Position numbers and translations under genes: made by a program
From: Pseudomonas sp. RIT-PI-q
Lineage (GTDB): Bacteria; Pseudomonadota; Gammaproteobacteria; Pseudomonadales; Pseudomonadaceae
Length of the DNA: 64,000 nt
NCBI RefSeq assembly: GCF_001297125.1
Contig: NZ_LHPC01000020.1
Coordinates: forward strand, 1 to 64,000
Direction: 5' to 3'
The notes under the pieces: generated by a model
What the model was told of the DNA's origin: nothing
The model's input: the letters and a program-made list of their open reading frames with translations, nothing else
The model's database searches: none
In this document: positions 52,565 to 61,368 of the stretch, piece by piece
Numbering within the stretch: position 1 is the first letter of the stretch
Layout: each line of letters starts with the position of its first letter

Positions 52565-54160
52565 TCAGGCGACAGTTTGCGCTGCACGTGCTTTCGCGTG
52601 GCGCGCCAGGCCAATCTTGATCCCGACCAGCAGGGGGGCGGCGAATACAAACAACAGGGCAACCGCAAAAAACGCGGTATCGAACGCAATCACCGTGGCC
52701 TGCCCTGACATCGCTTTGCTCAACAGGCTCGTCGCTGCCCGGCCAGCGGCCACTGCATCCATGCCCTTCCCCGCCAGCATCGTCGTGGTGGTGGTCAGCC
52801 GTTCGATCAGCGCGTTGCCTCCCGGGGTGACGTTGGCGCCGAGGACTGCACCATTGATGACGATGTGATGGTCGATCAGTGTCTGGAGCCCTGCGACACC
52901 CATCAAGCCACCTAGCTGGCGCCCCGTATTAAACAGGCCGATGCCGCAGGCAAGATTGCGACTGTTTAGATGGGTAAAGGCGATCAGCGTGATCGACAGA
53001 AACAGAAAGCCAAGCCCCAGGCCGCGCAGCAAGATGGCCGCCATCATGTCGTCGGTGCCGCTTTCGCTGGTGGAACCGGACAGCATCCACATCGCCCCCA
53101 TGATCAGCAGGATGCCAAAGGGCACAGTGGCCACCGGCGGAACGTGACGGACTTTGAAAAGAACCGCGGCAAGGAGCAGCGAGCCAAAAAAAAAACCGCC
53201 ACTGGGTAACAGGAGCAGACCGGCATCGGTCGGCGTGAACGCGAGTACCGACACGGCGAGCGCCGGAATCAGGTACGCGCTGCCGAACAGCGCAGCACCG
53301 GCGACGAAACTGACGCAAAAGGCAAAGGTGAAATCGCTGGATTTGAACACCGTGAAATCGAACAGGCCCTGCCCCTTGACCCACACCTGCTGACCGATAA
53401 ATGCCAGCAGCGCGGCGGCGCCGATCATCGTCAGCGACAGGATGACAGGCTCCTCGAACCAGTCCCAGCGGCTGCCTTGGCTGAGCACGTAGGTGAAACA
53501 GAACAGGGTCGAAGCGATCAGTGCGAAACCCAGCCAATCAAAGGAACGCTGTCGCACCTTGGCGGCCATGGGGTGGTCGACGATGAGCAAGAGACCGGTC
53601 GCCGCCAAGGCCAGCGGCACCACGCCGAGGAAAATCCAGGTCCAGGATTGGCTGTCGATCAACCACCCTTGCAGGGCCGGGGCAAGGGTCCCCGGCGCGA
53701 CCACCGAGCCCATGGCAAACAGGGCTTGCAGGACCGGCTGAAGCGCGCGCGGATAGGCGCGGAAAATCATCGCCTGGCCTGACACCAGCAGCGCGCCGCC
53801 CGCGAAGCCTTGAAGGATGCGAAGCGCGATCAGCAACTCCAGCCGGGTGGTGATAACGGCCATACAACACGCCAGGCCCATGGCCAAGGTTGCGCCGATC
53901 ATCACATTGCGGGCAGTAAAGCGCTGCATCAGCCAAGGAGCTGTCATGAACCCGGTCAGTTTCAGCGCGATGTAGCCGACATCCAGCCAGGCGAACTCAT
54001 CAGGTGTGGCATAGGTGTCACCGATGATGTCGCTGCGCCCGAGTGCCAGAACGGTACTGGCAATCGCTTCCGTCAACGTGGCCAGCACGATGCCCAGTAT
54101 GAGCAGGATGTCGTTGGTGGTCCGGGCGGTGCTCGGTATGGCGCGGGTTATCGTGCTCAT
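52565..54160 (-). CDS. MFS drug efflux transporter, DHA2 (EmrB-like) family
   Basis: The product is 531 aa with 14 spans. GDTYATPDEFAWLDVGYIAL lies early, QGFAGGALLVSGQAMIFRAY is motif C-like, and the C-terminal half is intact. ATG at 54160 overlaps the HlyD gene stop (ATGA). An open frame extending upstream to 54451 is only read-through of the other gene's DNA. It forms a tripartite pump with the membrane-fusion protein and an outer-membrane factor encoded elsewhere. Confidence 0.92.
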   Translation of the reverse strand: MSTITRAIPSTARTTNDILLILGIVLATLTEAIASTVLALGRSDIIGDTYATPDEFAWLDVGYIALKLTGFMTAPWLMQRFTARNVMIGATLAMGLACCMAVITTRLELLIALRILQGFAGGALLVSGQAMIFRAYPRALQPVLQALFAMGSVVAPGTLAPALQGWLIDSQSWTWIFLGVVPLALAATGLLLIVDHPMAAKVRQRSFDWLGFALIASTLFCFTYVLSQGSRWDWFEEPVILSLTMIGAAALLAFIGQQVWVKGQGLFDFTVFKSSDFTFAFCVSFVAGAALFGSAYLIPALAVSVLAFTPTDAGLLLLPSGGFFFGSLLLAAVLFKVRHVPPVATVPFGILLIMGAMWMLSGSTSESGTDDMMAAILLRGLGLGFLFLSITLIAFTHLNSRNLACGIGLFNTGRQLGGLMGVAGLQTLIDHHIVINGAVLGANVTPGGNALIERLTTTTTMLAGKGMDAVAAGRAATSLLSKAMSGQATVIAFDTAFFAVALLFVFAAPLLVGIKIGLARHAKARAAQTVA

Positions 54161-55254
54161 GTGCCGTCCCCGAGCGTCACCTCCACCCGCGCGGACAGGC
54201 CTGGCACGATACGCCCCGGCAGCGGATTGTCGGCCATCAGGATCTTCACCGGGACGCGCTGCACGACGCGTACAAAGTTGCCGGTGGCGTTGTCGGGCGG
54301 CAACAAGCTGAATGCCGAGCCACTGCCCGGTGCAAAGCTGTCGACCACGCCATCCAGTGCGGCGTCGGGGTAGCCATCGACCGTGATGCGCACACGCTGA
54401 CCGGGGCGGAGGTGTTCGAGCTGGGTTTCCTTGAAGTTCGCCACCACCCACACAGGGTTGACCGGCACGATATCGAGCAGGGAAACACCCGGCGTCACGT
54501 AGCGGCCGAGACGAATCTGGCGGTTACCAATGACACCCTCCACCGGTGCGCGCACCACGGTGTGGTCGAGGTCGATCTGGGCCAGGTCACGCGCGGCCTC
54601 TGCCTGGGACACGGCGGCAACGGCCGCCTCTCTTTCAGCCATAAACACGGCGATGTGTTGTTGTTGCGCCTCGACCGTTGCCGAAGCGGCCGATACCGAC
54701 GCCACCGCTCTGGATTGCGCGGTGCCGGTTTCATCGACCAGGGCCTGGCTGACCGCGTTGCTGACGATCAGTTTGCGGCTGCGGTCATGGGTCTTGGTCG
54801 CCAGAGTCATGTCGGCCGTGGCCGAGCGTCTTTGCGCTTCGGCCTGCCGAATCAGCGCACGTTGCAGCTGGATCTGCGCATCAACATGGATCAGGCGCGC
54901 CTGCGCAGCGCTGACATTGGCCATGGCTTGCGCAAGTTTGGCGCGATAGTCGCGATCATCGATACGGAACAGCACGTCACCCGCGTGCACGGTCTGGTTG
55001 TCCTCGACCTCCAGCGCCGTGACATAGCCGGCGACCTTGGCGGCGAGCGAGGTTACGTCACCGCGGACATAGGCGTTGTCGGTCGAGGTCACGCCGCTCG
55101 ACAGCGCAATGGCTGCCCAAGCCGCAACGACCGCCACGGCACCGACACACAGCAACAGTCCGAAAGTCTTGCGTTTGCTTCGCCCCTGCACGACGCCAGG
55201 CGCCCCGGTATTTGCGCTGGCGGCCATGGCGGCCTTGTCCTGGAGCGAGTTCAT
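54157..55254 (-). CDS. HlyD-family membrane-fusion protein (EmrA-like)
   Basis: The product is 365 aa: an N-terminal span (FGLLLCVGAVAVVAAWAAIA), barrel-lipoyl segment VTSLAAKVAGYVTALEVEDN, a long helical hairpin (about 110-210), and second lipoyl half VRAPVEGVIGNRQIRLGRYV. CAGGAC precedes the ATG. It links the DHA2 pump to the outer membrane. Upstream lie a cupin and an NAD(P)-binding gene on the same strand. Confidence 0.92.
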   Translation of the reverse strand: MNSLQDKAAMAASANTGAPGVVQGRSKRKTFGLLLCVGAVAVVAAWAAIALSSGVTSTDNAYVRGDVTSLAAKVAGYVTALEVEDNQTVHAGDVLFRIDDRDYRAKLAQAMANVSAAQARLIHVDAQIQLQRALIRQAEAQRRSATADMTLATKTHDRSRKLIVSNAVSQALVDETGTAQSRAVASVSAASATVEAQQQHIAVFMAEREAAVAAVSQAEAARDLAQIDLDHTVVRAPVEGVIGNRQIRLGRYVTPGVSLLDIVPVNPVWVVANFKETQLEHLRPGQRVRITVDGYPDAALDGVVDSFAPGSGSAFSLLPPDNATGNFVRVVQRVPVKILMADNPLPGRIVPGLSARVEVTLGDGT

Positions 55255-55350
55255 TTTTTCATGTCCTGTTCAGTGCCAATACAACAGCCGCCACTGGGCG
55301 GCAGAAGTCTGCCGCCCGTTTGTCGCCCCTTCATGAGCGCGTTGATCGGC

Positions 55351-55764
55351 TTACTTTTTGATCGGTGTGACGAGCACCGTTTCGTCGGTGTCGAGGACGA
55401 ACACCGCCAACAGGCGTGCCGGTTGAGTGTCGCTGGCGTTGGCGCTGACCAAGTGCACGGAACCCGGTTCCTCTACGAAGTTTTCGCCGACGTTGTAGAT
55501 CTTTTCCGGCTCGCCTTTGACTTTGATGCGAAACGAGCCTTCCAAAACCGTTGCATAGATGAAGGCGGTTTTCGGATGGGTGTGGGATGGCGATGCGGCG
55601 CCCGGCCCATACTCGACGAGCACGCCCCTCATGCTCTTGCCTGGGATGTTGGGAATGGGACGATCGAACACGACCGTCACCTTGCCGGCGGGTGGCTCAG
55701 CGGCCGATGCGGCGCTGATCGAGAGCGCTGCAAAGACCGCGGCCAACAGGATTCGAGTAACCAT
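55351..55764 (-). CDS. Exported cupin-domain protein
   Basis: The product is 137 aa. A signal peptide (ILLAAVFAALSISAASAA) precedes a single cupin barrel: EYGPGAASPSHTHPKTAFIY holds the HxH metal ligands and GENFVEEPGSVHLVSA the second motif. ATG has AAGGAG 7 nt upstream. It is co-directional with the pump genes, 96 bp from the HlyD gene. Likely a periplasmic metal-binding or small-molecule oxidase/sensor. Confidence 0.85.
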   Translation of the reverse strand: MVTRILLAAVFAALSISAASAAEPPAGKVTVVFDRPIPNIPGKSMRGVLVEYGPGAASPSHTHPKTAFIYATVLEGSFRIKVKGEPEKIYNVGENFVEEPGSVHLVSANASDTQPARLLAVFVLDTDETVLVTPIKK

Positions 55765-55806
55765 GGGATTGCTCCTTGATGCGTAGGGATTTGAGGGTGC
55801 GATCCG

Positions 55807-56559
55807 TTACCGGGCCTTCGACTCAGCGAGCCAGTCTTCGAAGTGGATCGCGCCCACGCGCGCGTTCTTGCCGGCGGTCAGCGATTGATCGTCAAGCACG
55901 GCGCCGAAGTAGCGCGCGTTCACGTCCGGCACGACCTTGCGGTTGTCCTGGGTGATCCGCAGAAAACGCCTGGCCAGTTCATCGAGCGGGAGGGCTTCCG
56001 GGCCGCCGACTTCAACCGTGCCATTGACCGGTGCTGCCAGCACCACATCGGCCAGCGCCGCCACCACATCGTCGGACGCTATCGGCTGGATCAGCGCCGG
56101 CGAAACACGAAACTCTTCGCCGACGGCGAATGACTGGACGATGCCGTCGACAAACTCGAAGAACTGCGTGGCCCGCAGGAGCGTGTAGGGAATGGCGGAG
56201 GCCTTGATCAGGTTTTCCTGCGCGATCTTGGCCCGGAAATAACCGCTGTCGGGCAGCCGTTCGCTGCCGACAATCGACAGCGCGACGTGATGGCCAACGC
56301 CAGCAGCCGCTTCGGCGGCCAGCAAGTTGCGGCTGGAGGTTTCGAAGAAATCCAGCACGGCCTGGTCTTCCCACGACGGCGCGTTCGCCACGTCGACCAC
56401 CACGTCTGTGCCATCCATCGCCTCGGCCAGGCCTTCGCGGGTGATGCTGTTCACGCCCGTGCTGGGGCTGGCGGCGAGCACCTCATGGCCGTGCGCACGG
56501 AGGGTGTTCACAAGTTTCGATCCAATGAGGCCGGAGCCTCCAATGACGACGATTTTCAT
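55807..56559 (-). CDS. NAD(P)-binding protein, NmrA/atypical SDR
   Basis: The product is 250 aa. KIVVIGGSGLIGSKLVNTLR is the GxxGxxG loop of atypical short-chain dehydrogenases; VADVANAPSWED-like VVDVANAPSWEDQAV and LLRATQFFEFVDGIVQS fit the NmrA/SDR_a group. GGAGG lies right before the ATG. It is the first gene of a leftward group with cupin and EmrAB-like pump and divergent to the winged-helix regulator, which may control them. Confidence 0.85.
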   Translation of the reverse strand: MKIVVIGGSGLIGSKLVNTLRAHGHEVLAASPSTGVNSITREGLAEAMDGTDVVVDVANAPSWEDQAVLDFFETSSRNLLAAEAAAGVGHHVALSIVGSERLPDSGYFRAKIAQENLIKASAIPYTLLRATQFFEFVDGIVQSFAVGEEFRVSPALIQPIASDDVVAALADVVLAAPVNGTVEVGGPEALPLDELARRFLRITQDNRKVVPDVNARYFGAVLDDQSLTAGKNARVGAIHFEDWLAESKAR

Positions 56560-56800
56560 GGCTTTCCTCCACTTGTCGACGGCAACGATTGCGTCGGTGT
56601 AGGTAGAGAGTGCCTGCGCGCATGAGGCAAGTCCTTGCGCCGGGCTTGGGTTTAGCTTGGATTTACGTCCAAGGACGGTGTTGTTCGTCCAGCCGCCCTT
56701 GGCGCGGACGGTGCAGCGGGTTTCGAGCTGCCGTATGATCAGCGTCAGGTTCTAATCGCCAGCCGCCTGGGACACGGAGTTGAGGGCGTTTCGCCAGGAG

Positions 56801-58393
56801 ATGCTTGCTTTGCAATTCGCGTTTGAAGACTTCGTGCTCGATCAGGATCGCCGGGAGCTGACCTTGCGCGGGTACGTCGTGGCCGTCGGCCCGCAGGTCT
56901 TCGATTTGTTGCTGCTGTTCGTCAGCAATCCCGATCGCGTCGTCAGCAAAGACGACTTGCTGCAGGCGGTCTGGAGCGACCGGATTGTCTCGGAATCGAC
57001 GATTACCAGTCACATCAATGCGGTGCGCAAGGCCATCGGCGATAGCGGCGAGGAACAGCGCCTGGTGCGCACTATCCCCCGTAAAGGTTACCGCTTCGTC
57101 GGGCAAGTCACGGTCGACACTACCGGACCAGCGCGACAACCTGACACCGACGGCCCCGCGCCCTCCAGGCAAACGCCCGCCTCTACGCTGACGCTCCCGG
57201 AAAAACCCTCGATTAGCGTATTGCCCTTCCAGAATCTGAGTGGCGATCCGGAACAGGACTATTTCGCCGACGGCGTCGTGGAGGACATCATCGCCGCCCT
57301 GTCGCGGATCCGCTGGCTGTTCGTCATCGCGCGCAATTCGAGCTTTACCTTCAAGGGCCGGGGAATGGACGCCAAAGGCGTCGGTCTGGAGCTGGGGGTT
57401 CGCTACGTGCTCGAAGGCAGTGTGCGCAAGAGCGGTAACAAGGTACGCATCACCGGTCAGCTCATCGACGCGACAAGCGGGACGCATCTCTGGGCCGAGC
57501 GATTCGAAGGCCTGCTCGATGACATTTTCGAGCTGCAGGATCAAATCGCCGAAAGCGTCGTCGGCGCCATCGCACCGCAACTCGAACGGGCAGAAATCGA
57601 ACGGGCCAAACGCAAACCCACGGAAAGTCTGGACGCCTACGACTACTACCTGCGCGCCATGGCAAAACTGCACACCGGCACACGGGAAGCCATCGAGGAA
57701 GCCTTGCCGATGTTCTACAAGGCCATCGATCTCGATCCGGAATTTGCCTCGGCTTATGGCATGGCCGCCTGGTGTCATTTCTGGCGCAAGCTCAATGGCT
57801 GGATGACCGACCGGACTGCCGAGACTGCCGAGGGCACACGGCTGGCGCGTCTGGCGGTAACGCTGGGCCGCGATGATGCCGTCGCGTTGACGCGCGGTGG
57901 ACATGCGCTCAGTCATTTAACCGGAGACGTCGACGGCGGCATTGCGTTGCTCGACCGGGCACGGCTGCTCAACCCCAACCTCGCCCCCGCCTGGTTTCTG
58001 GGTGGTATTCTGCGCGCTCTGCGCGGTGAAACAGACGCCGCCATCGAGAATCTGAACCATGCCGTTCGCTTGAGTCCGCTGGATCCGGAAATGTTCAGGA
58101 TGCAGGTCGGGATGGCGCTCGCGCATTTCCTCGCCGGGCACTTCGATACCGCTGCGGACTGGGCGGAAAAGGCGTTGGGCAACCTCCCCAGCTTGCTGGC
58201 CCCGGTGGCTCTGGTGGCGGCCAGTTATGCGCTCAGTGGGCGCATGGATAAAGCCAGGTGGGCGATGCAGCGCTTGCAGGCACTGGACCCATCTTTGCGC
58301 CTCTGCAACCTGAAAGACTGGATGCCGATCCAGCGGCCCGAGGATTTCGCCCGGTTCGCCGAGGGATTGCGGCTGGCCGGGTTGCCCGAGTGA
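56801..58393 (+). CDS. Winged-helix (OmpR/CadC-type) regulator with TolB-like and TPR region
   Basis: The product is about 530 aa. An OmpR-type DNA-binding domain (residues 1-100: LRGYVVAVGPQVFDLLLLFV ... RTIPRKGYRFVG) is followed by a linker and a TolB/adenylate-cyclase-like segment beginning SISVLPFQNLSGDPEQDYFA. The C-terminal half has TPR-like repeats (ALPMFYKAIDLDPEFASAYG, GIALLDRARLLNPNLAPAWF, AIENLNHAVRLSPLDPEM). No transmembrane helix is seen, unlike CadC. ATG 56801 is used although a TTG at 56780 is possible. It is divergent from the NmrA-like gene and may activate the drug-pump group. Confidence 0.88.
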   Translation: MLALQFAFEDFVLDQDRRELTLRGYVVAVGPQVFDLLLLFVSNPDRVVSKDDLLQAVWSDRIVSESTITSHINAVRKAIGDSGEEQRLVRTIPRKGYRFVGQVTVDTTGPARQPDTDGPAPSRQTPASTLTLPEKPSISVLPFQNLSGDPEQDYFADGVVEDIIAALSRIRWLFVIARNSSFTFKGRGMDAKGVGLELGVRYVLEGSVRKSGNKVRITGQLIDATSGTHLWAERFEGLLDDIFELQDQIAESVVGAIAPQLERAEIERAKRKPTESLDAYDYYLRAMAKLHTGTREAIEEALPMFYKAIDLDPEFASAYGMAAWCHFWRKLNGWMTDRTAETAEGTRLARLAVTLGRDDAVALTRGGHALSHLTGDVDGGIALLDRARLLNPNLAPAWFLGGILRALRGETDAAIENLNHAVRLSPLDPEMFRMQVGMALAHFLAGHFDTAADWAEKALGNLPSLLAPVALVAASYALSGRMDKARWAMQRLQALDPSLRLCNLKDWMPIQRPEDFARFAEGLRLAGLPE

Positions 58394-58523
58394 TCCCGCA
58401 TCCGTAGCGATGCCATTGAGCCTGATTTTGATTGTTTTCAGCCGGTCGCGACAGGCTGAAAACGGCCATGTTGAGACGTTTTCTGCATGGTTTGATCAGC
58501 GTGTCCTCAGGCACCGGACCTTC

Positions 58524-59480
58524 TCATGCTGATTGCCTGCGCCAGGTGCCGGGTGATGTGCCGAACTGGCGCTTGAATGCGCGGCTGAACGCGGCTTCGG
58601 ATTCGTAGCCAACAGCAAAGCCAATTTGCGCCACATTACCGCGACCTTCGCGCAGGTGTTGAGCCGCCACGTGCATACGCCAGAGCGTCAGGTATTGCAT
58701 CGGTGGCTGTCCGACCAATGTCGTGAATCGCTCCGCGAATACCGAGCGCGACATGCCCACTTCAAGCGCCAGGGCTTCTGCCGTCCAGCCCTCGGCTGGA
58801 CGGGCATGGAGCAGCGCCAGTGCGTGCCCGATATGCGGATCTCGCAAACCCGCCAGCCACCCGCGCCGTTCAGTGGGGAGGTTCGCGACATACTGGCTGA
58901 CGGCTTCAACGAACAGCAATTCGGATAGCTTGGCGATGACCGTTGTCGAGCCGACGCGCCCTGCCGCGATCTCACTGACAGCGAAACGGAATGAGCTTTC
59001 AATCCAGGCTCCCGAAGCCGTCGCGCGCACATCTAGCTTCAATAAGGATGGCAGCGAAGAAAGCAACGGACTGAACGGTGTTTCAGAACCGAGGAATCCG
59101 CACAGTAACTGTGTGGCCTCGCCGCCCCCGCCGTACTTGATTCGTGAAATGCCGCCGACTTCCGGTGGCTGAATTACATCGCGCCCCGACATCGGCGCAA
59201 TGCTTAGATCACTGCCAAAAGTATGCACGTCATTGCGCGGAAGCAGAATGAGTTCGCCTGCCCGCACGTCGAGGGTGGCGCCATCGTCGATGCGCAATTG
59301 CATGTGCCCCGCCGCGACAAAATGCGACGCAATGATATGTCGAGGTGCCGCCAGGAAGGGTTTGCAATCGTCCGCAGAGATTCTTCCGTTGAGGCACCAG
59401 GGCGCAGTGAACTCCGCCTCAAGGAAGACGCCTCCAGACAGCCGAATCACACGCAATACATCCGATAGCGCATCCAACAA
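58524..59480 (-). CDS. AraC-family regulator with cupin sensor
   Basis: The product is 318 aa. Residues 1-170 form an AraC_binding_2/cupin_6-type domain (FVAAGHMQLRIDDGATLDVR, AGELILLPRNDVHTFG), and two helix-turn-helix motifs lie in the last 100 residues (LALEVGMSRSVFAERFTTLV, VAQIGFAVGYESEAAFSRAF). The start is TTG, supported by AAGGAGG 8 nt upstream; no ATG fits. It is divergent from the ferritin-like gene at 59680, its probable target. Confidence 0.9.
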   Translation of the reverse strand: MLDALSDVLRVIRLSGGVFLEAEFTAPWCLNGRISADDCKPFLAAPRHIIASHFVAAGHMQLRIDDGATLDVRAGELILLPRNDVHTFGSDLSIAPMSGRDVIQPPEVGGISRIKYGGGGEATQLLCGFLGSETPFSPLLSSLPSLLKLDVRATASGAWIESSFRFAVSEIAAGRVGSTTVIAKLSELLFVEAVSQYVANLPTERRGWLAGLRDPHIGHALALLHARPAEGWTAEALALEVGMSRSVFAERFTTLVGQPPMQYLTLWRMHVAAQHLREGRGNVAQIGFAVGYESEAAFSRAFKRQFGTSPGTWRRQSA

Positions 59481-59679
59481 TTGCCAGCCCTCCTTTCCGG
59501 AGTCCGGAGCATGTAATCAGGCGCACTGGTCATTCGCCGCCTGAACGGCGAGGCCTAGATTAGCACCAACGTGGACTCAGTGATCGAGACGATCCTCAGA
59601 CGCTACACCGATGGTCATTGACTCCCGCGTTAACCGTACTTGGCCCATTGCAACTCGACCACGCAAGCCGGAGATCACT

Positions 59680-60633
59680 ATGAACACCGTAGCTACCCTG
59701 CCCCGCTCGGATTCGGGCAACGCCGCCCGTTATGCTCAACTTGTCAGATCATCGAAGAAAGCGGAATGGCAGATCGATCGCGACTTGCTACAGCAGCGCA
59801 GCTTCGACTTCTCGCGCAAATTCTTGCCCGATGGACTATCGAGGATCGACCGCCTGACCTTTCTCGCGGCGGACGAGGCGCGCCTGCTTAGCCAGATTCA
59901 GGGCCGAACCTATGCGTACATCTTTGGCCTGGTCGAGCGTTTTATCAGTGCCAAAATGCTCGATCAAGGTCGGGCTCATGTATTTGACGATCAGCTCGCA
60001 CTCGAAGCGCTGGTGCGCTTTTCCAACGACGAAATCAAGCATCAGGAGCTGTTCCGGCGGATTGAGGCGATGATGGGGACGCAATTGCCAGCGGGATATC
60101 GTCAAGTTGCCGATCCAAACGAGGTGGCGCGCGCGGTACTGGCGGCCAGTACCTGGTCGGTATTGGCGCTGACCTGTCATATCGAGCTGTTTGTTCAGAC
60201 GCACTACGTGCAAAGCATCGCCCCGCGCGAGGAGTTGTGCCCACTCTTCAAAGACGTCTTCAAGTTTCACTGGAAGGATGAAAGCCGGCACGTCGTACTC
60301 GATGAACTGGAGTGGGAGGCGGAGCACGCGAAACTCTCGCCAGCCGAGCGCGACCAGGCAGTGAACGATCTGATTGCGCTGGTGGCGGCCGTCGACGCAA
60401 TCCTGCAGGCACAATCGGCATCCGATGCCGACTACTTCATCCAAAATGCTTCACGACCGTTCAATGTCGATGAGACAGCGCAAATCAAAGCCTGCGTGCT
60501 GGGCGCCTACCGCTGGCAATACATTGTCTCGGGCGTGCAGCATCCACACTTTGGCCGGCTGCTGACGCGCATGACAACTGCAGCGCAGATGTCCAGGGTT
60601 CAGACCGCACTGGCACCCATCATGAGCCATTGA
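59680..60633 (+). CDS. Ferritin-like diiron protein, function unknown
   Basis: The product is 317 aa. The helical pattern offers E86 in GLVERFISAK, E118-x-x-H121 in NDEIKHQELF, E169 in CHIELFVQTH and E201-x-x-H204 in KDESRHVVLDE. This is the E...ExxH...E...ExxH arrangement of ferritin-like carboxylate-bridged diiron enzymes (oxygenases such as AurF-type N-oxygenases, or oxidases). No signal peptide. GGAG lies 7 nt before the ATG; an upstream start at 59611 is rejected. Regulated probably by the divergent AraC gene. The substrate is unknown. Confidence 0.75.
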   Translation: MNTVATLPRSDSGNAARYAQLVRSSKKAEWQIDRDLLQQRSFDFSRKFLPDGLSRIDRLTFLAADEARLLSQIQGRTYAYIFGLVERFISAKMLDQGRAHVFDDQLALEALVRFSNDEIKHQELFRRIEAMMGTQLPAGYRQVADPNEVARAVLAASTWSVLALTCHIELFVQTHYVQSIAPREELCPLFKDVFKFHWKDESRHVVLDELEWEAEHAKLSPAERDQAVNDLIALVAAVDAILQAQSASDADYFIQNASRPFNVDETAQIKACVLGAYRWQYIVSGVQHPHFGRLLTRMTTAAQMSRVQTALAPIMSH

Positions 60634-60949
60634 TCGACAGGAGGCGACCGACCGCGCGTCGGTCGCACGACGGTTGGATGTGGCGCGACCGGTTGAATCC
60701 ACAGCCAAAGACAGGCAGTGGATGGAGCGATGGAAAATGAGAGCTAAGCTTCCTTCTATCGCCGGGCTTATTGAGCAAATCGGGCTTTGCGTCCATGGCG
60801 TATGACCGCCTTCAGCGGTCACCACGCCGTTACAACATCCTGCCTGATCAGAAGGCAAGCGAATGCTATCCAACAACCCGTGAAGGCGCTATCACCCCAC
60901 TGCGGTCTATTTAGCGTTAGCCCTTCACAACAGCCTCGGAGGGGAGCCC
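60634..60949. other. Intergenic region with a hairpin
   Basis: GCGACCGAC (60644-60652) and GTCGGTCGC (60658-60666) form a perfect 9-bp stem just after the diiron gene stop, likely its terminator although no T-run follows. The remaining 280 bp hold no convincing gene. Confidence 0.6.
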
Positions 60950-61225
60950 ATGAAACGTTTCGTCATGCTCGTCGCGATCTCTTTGCTGACCACTGCTTGT
61001 CAGAGCACAAATGATAACGGCATCACCCGAGTTGATAATTGTGTCTGCTATAAATCGTCCGAAGGACAACCATTGCAATCATCGCAAATGGCATGGAAAG
61101 ACCCCGAAGCGTTGCAGCAACAATTCTCACATTGCATTTGCCGAGCCCTGGTTGACTTGAAGAAGGCCAATGATCCCGGTAAATATTTCGTGCCCGGAAC
61201 CGAAATAAGAACCGAACTGAAATAA
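60950..61225 (+). CDS. Small putative lipoprotein
   Basis: The product is 91 aa. KRFVMLVAISLLTTAC ends in a lipobox-like cysteine (C17), after which 74 residues follow, with two further Cys pairs (CVCY and CICR) and the tail PGKYFVPGTEIRTELK. GGAGGGGAG precedes the ATG. A fragment of a close copy of its 3' end lies at 10960-11064. Membrane anchoring is inferred; I do not recognise the family. Confidence 0.8.
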   Translation: MKRFVMLVAISLLTTACQSTNDNGITRVDNCVCYKSSEGQPLQSSQMAWKDPEALQQQFSHCICRALVDLKKANDPGKYFVPGTEIRTELK

Positions 61226-61368
61226 AAAAAGTGTTGTGGTCCAACAGACTGTGCCTACGAATTCAGGGCCAAATCAGGCTGACAACTGAATGTTCGTTCA
61301 CATTGTGCAGATTCACGCCATGCTGATCTTCCCTCGTAGCAGGGCAAGAGACCAGACAGAATTGCCGG

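Noticed and set aside
52501..52575. A plus-strand stretch reading GLVIVDDDGRSG, similar to the start of a response regulator.
   Set aside because: Only about 25 residues resemble a receiver domain, there is no start site and it runs into the antisense of the DHA2 gene. Too short to call a remnant.
54161..54451. An upstream extension of the DHA2 transporter frame, giving 628 aa.
   Set aside because: The extra 97 residues are the HlyD gene read in another frame; the ATGA overlap at 54157-54160 and the start MSTITRAIPS give the normal family length.
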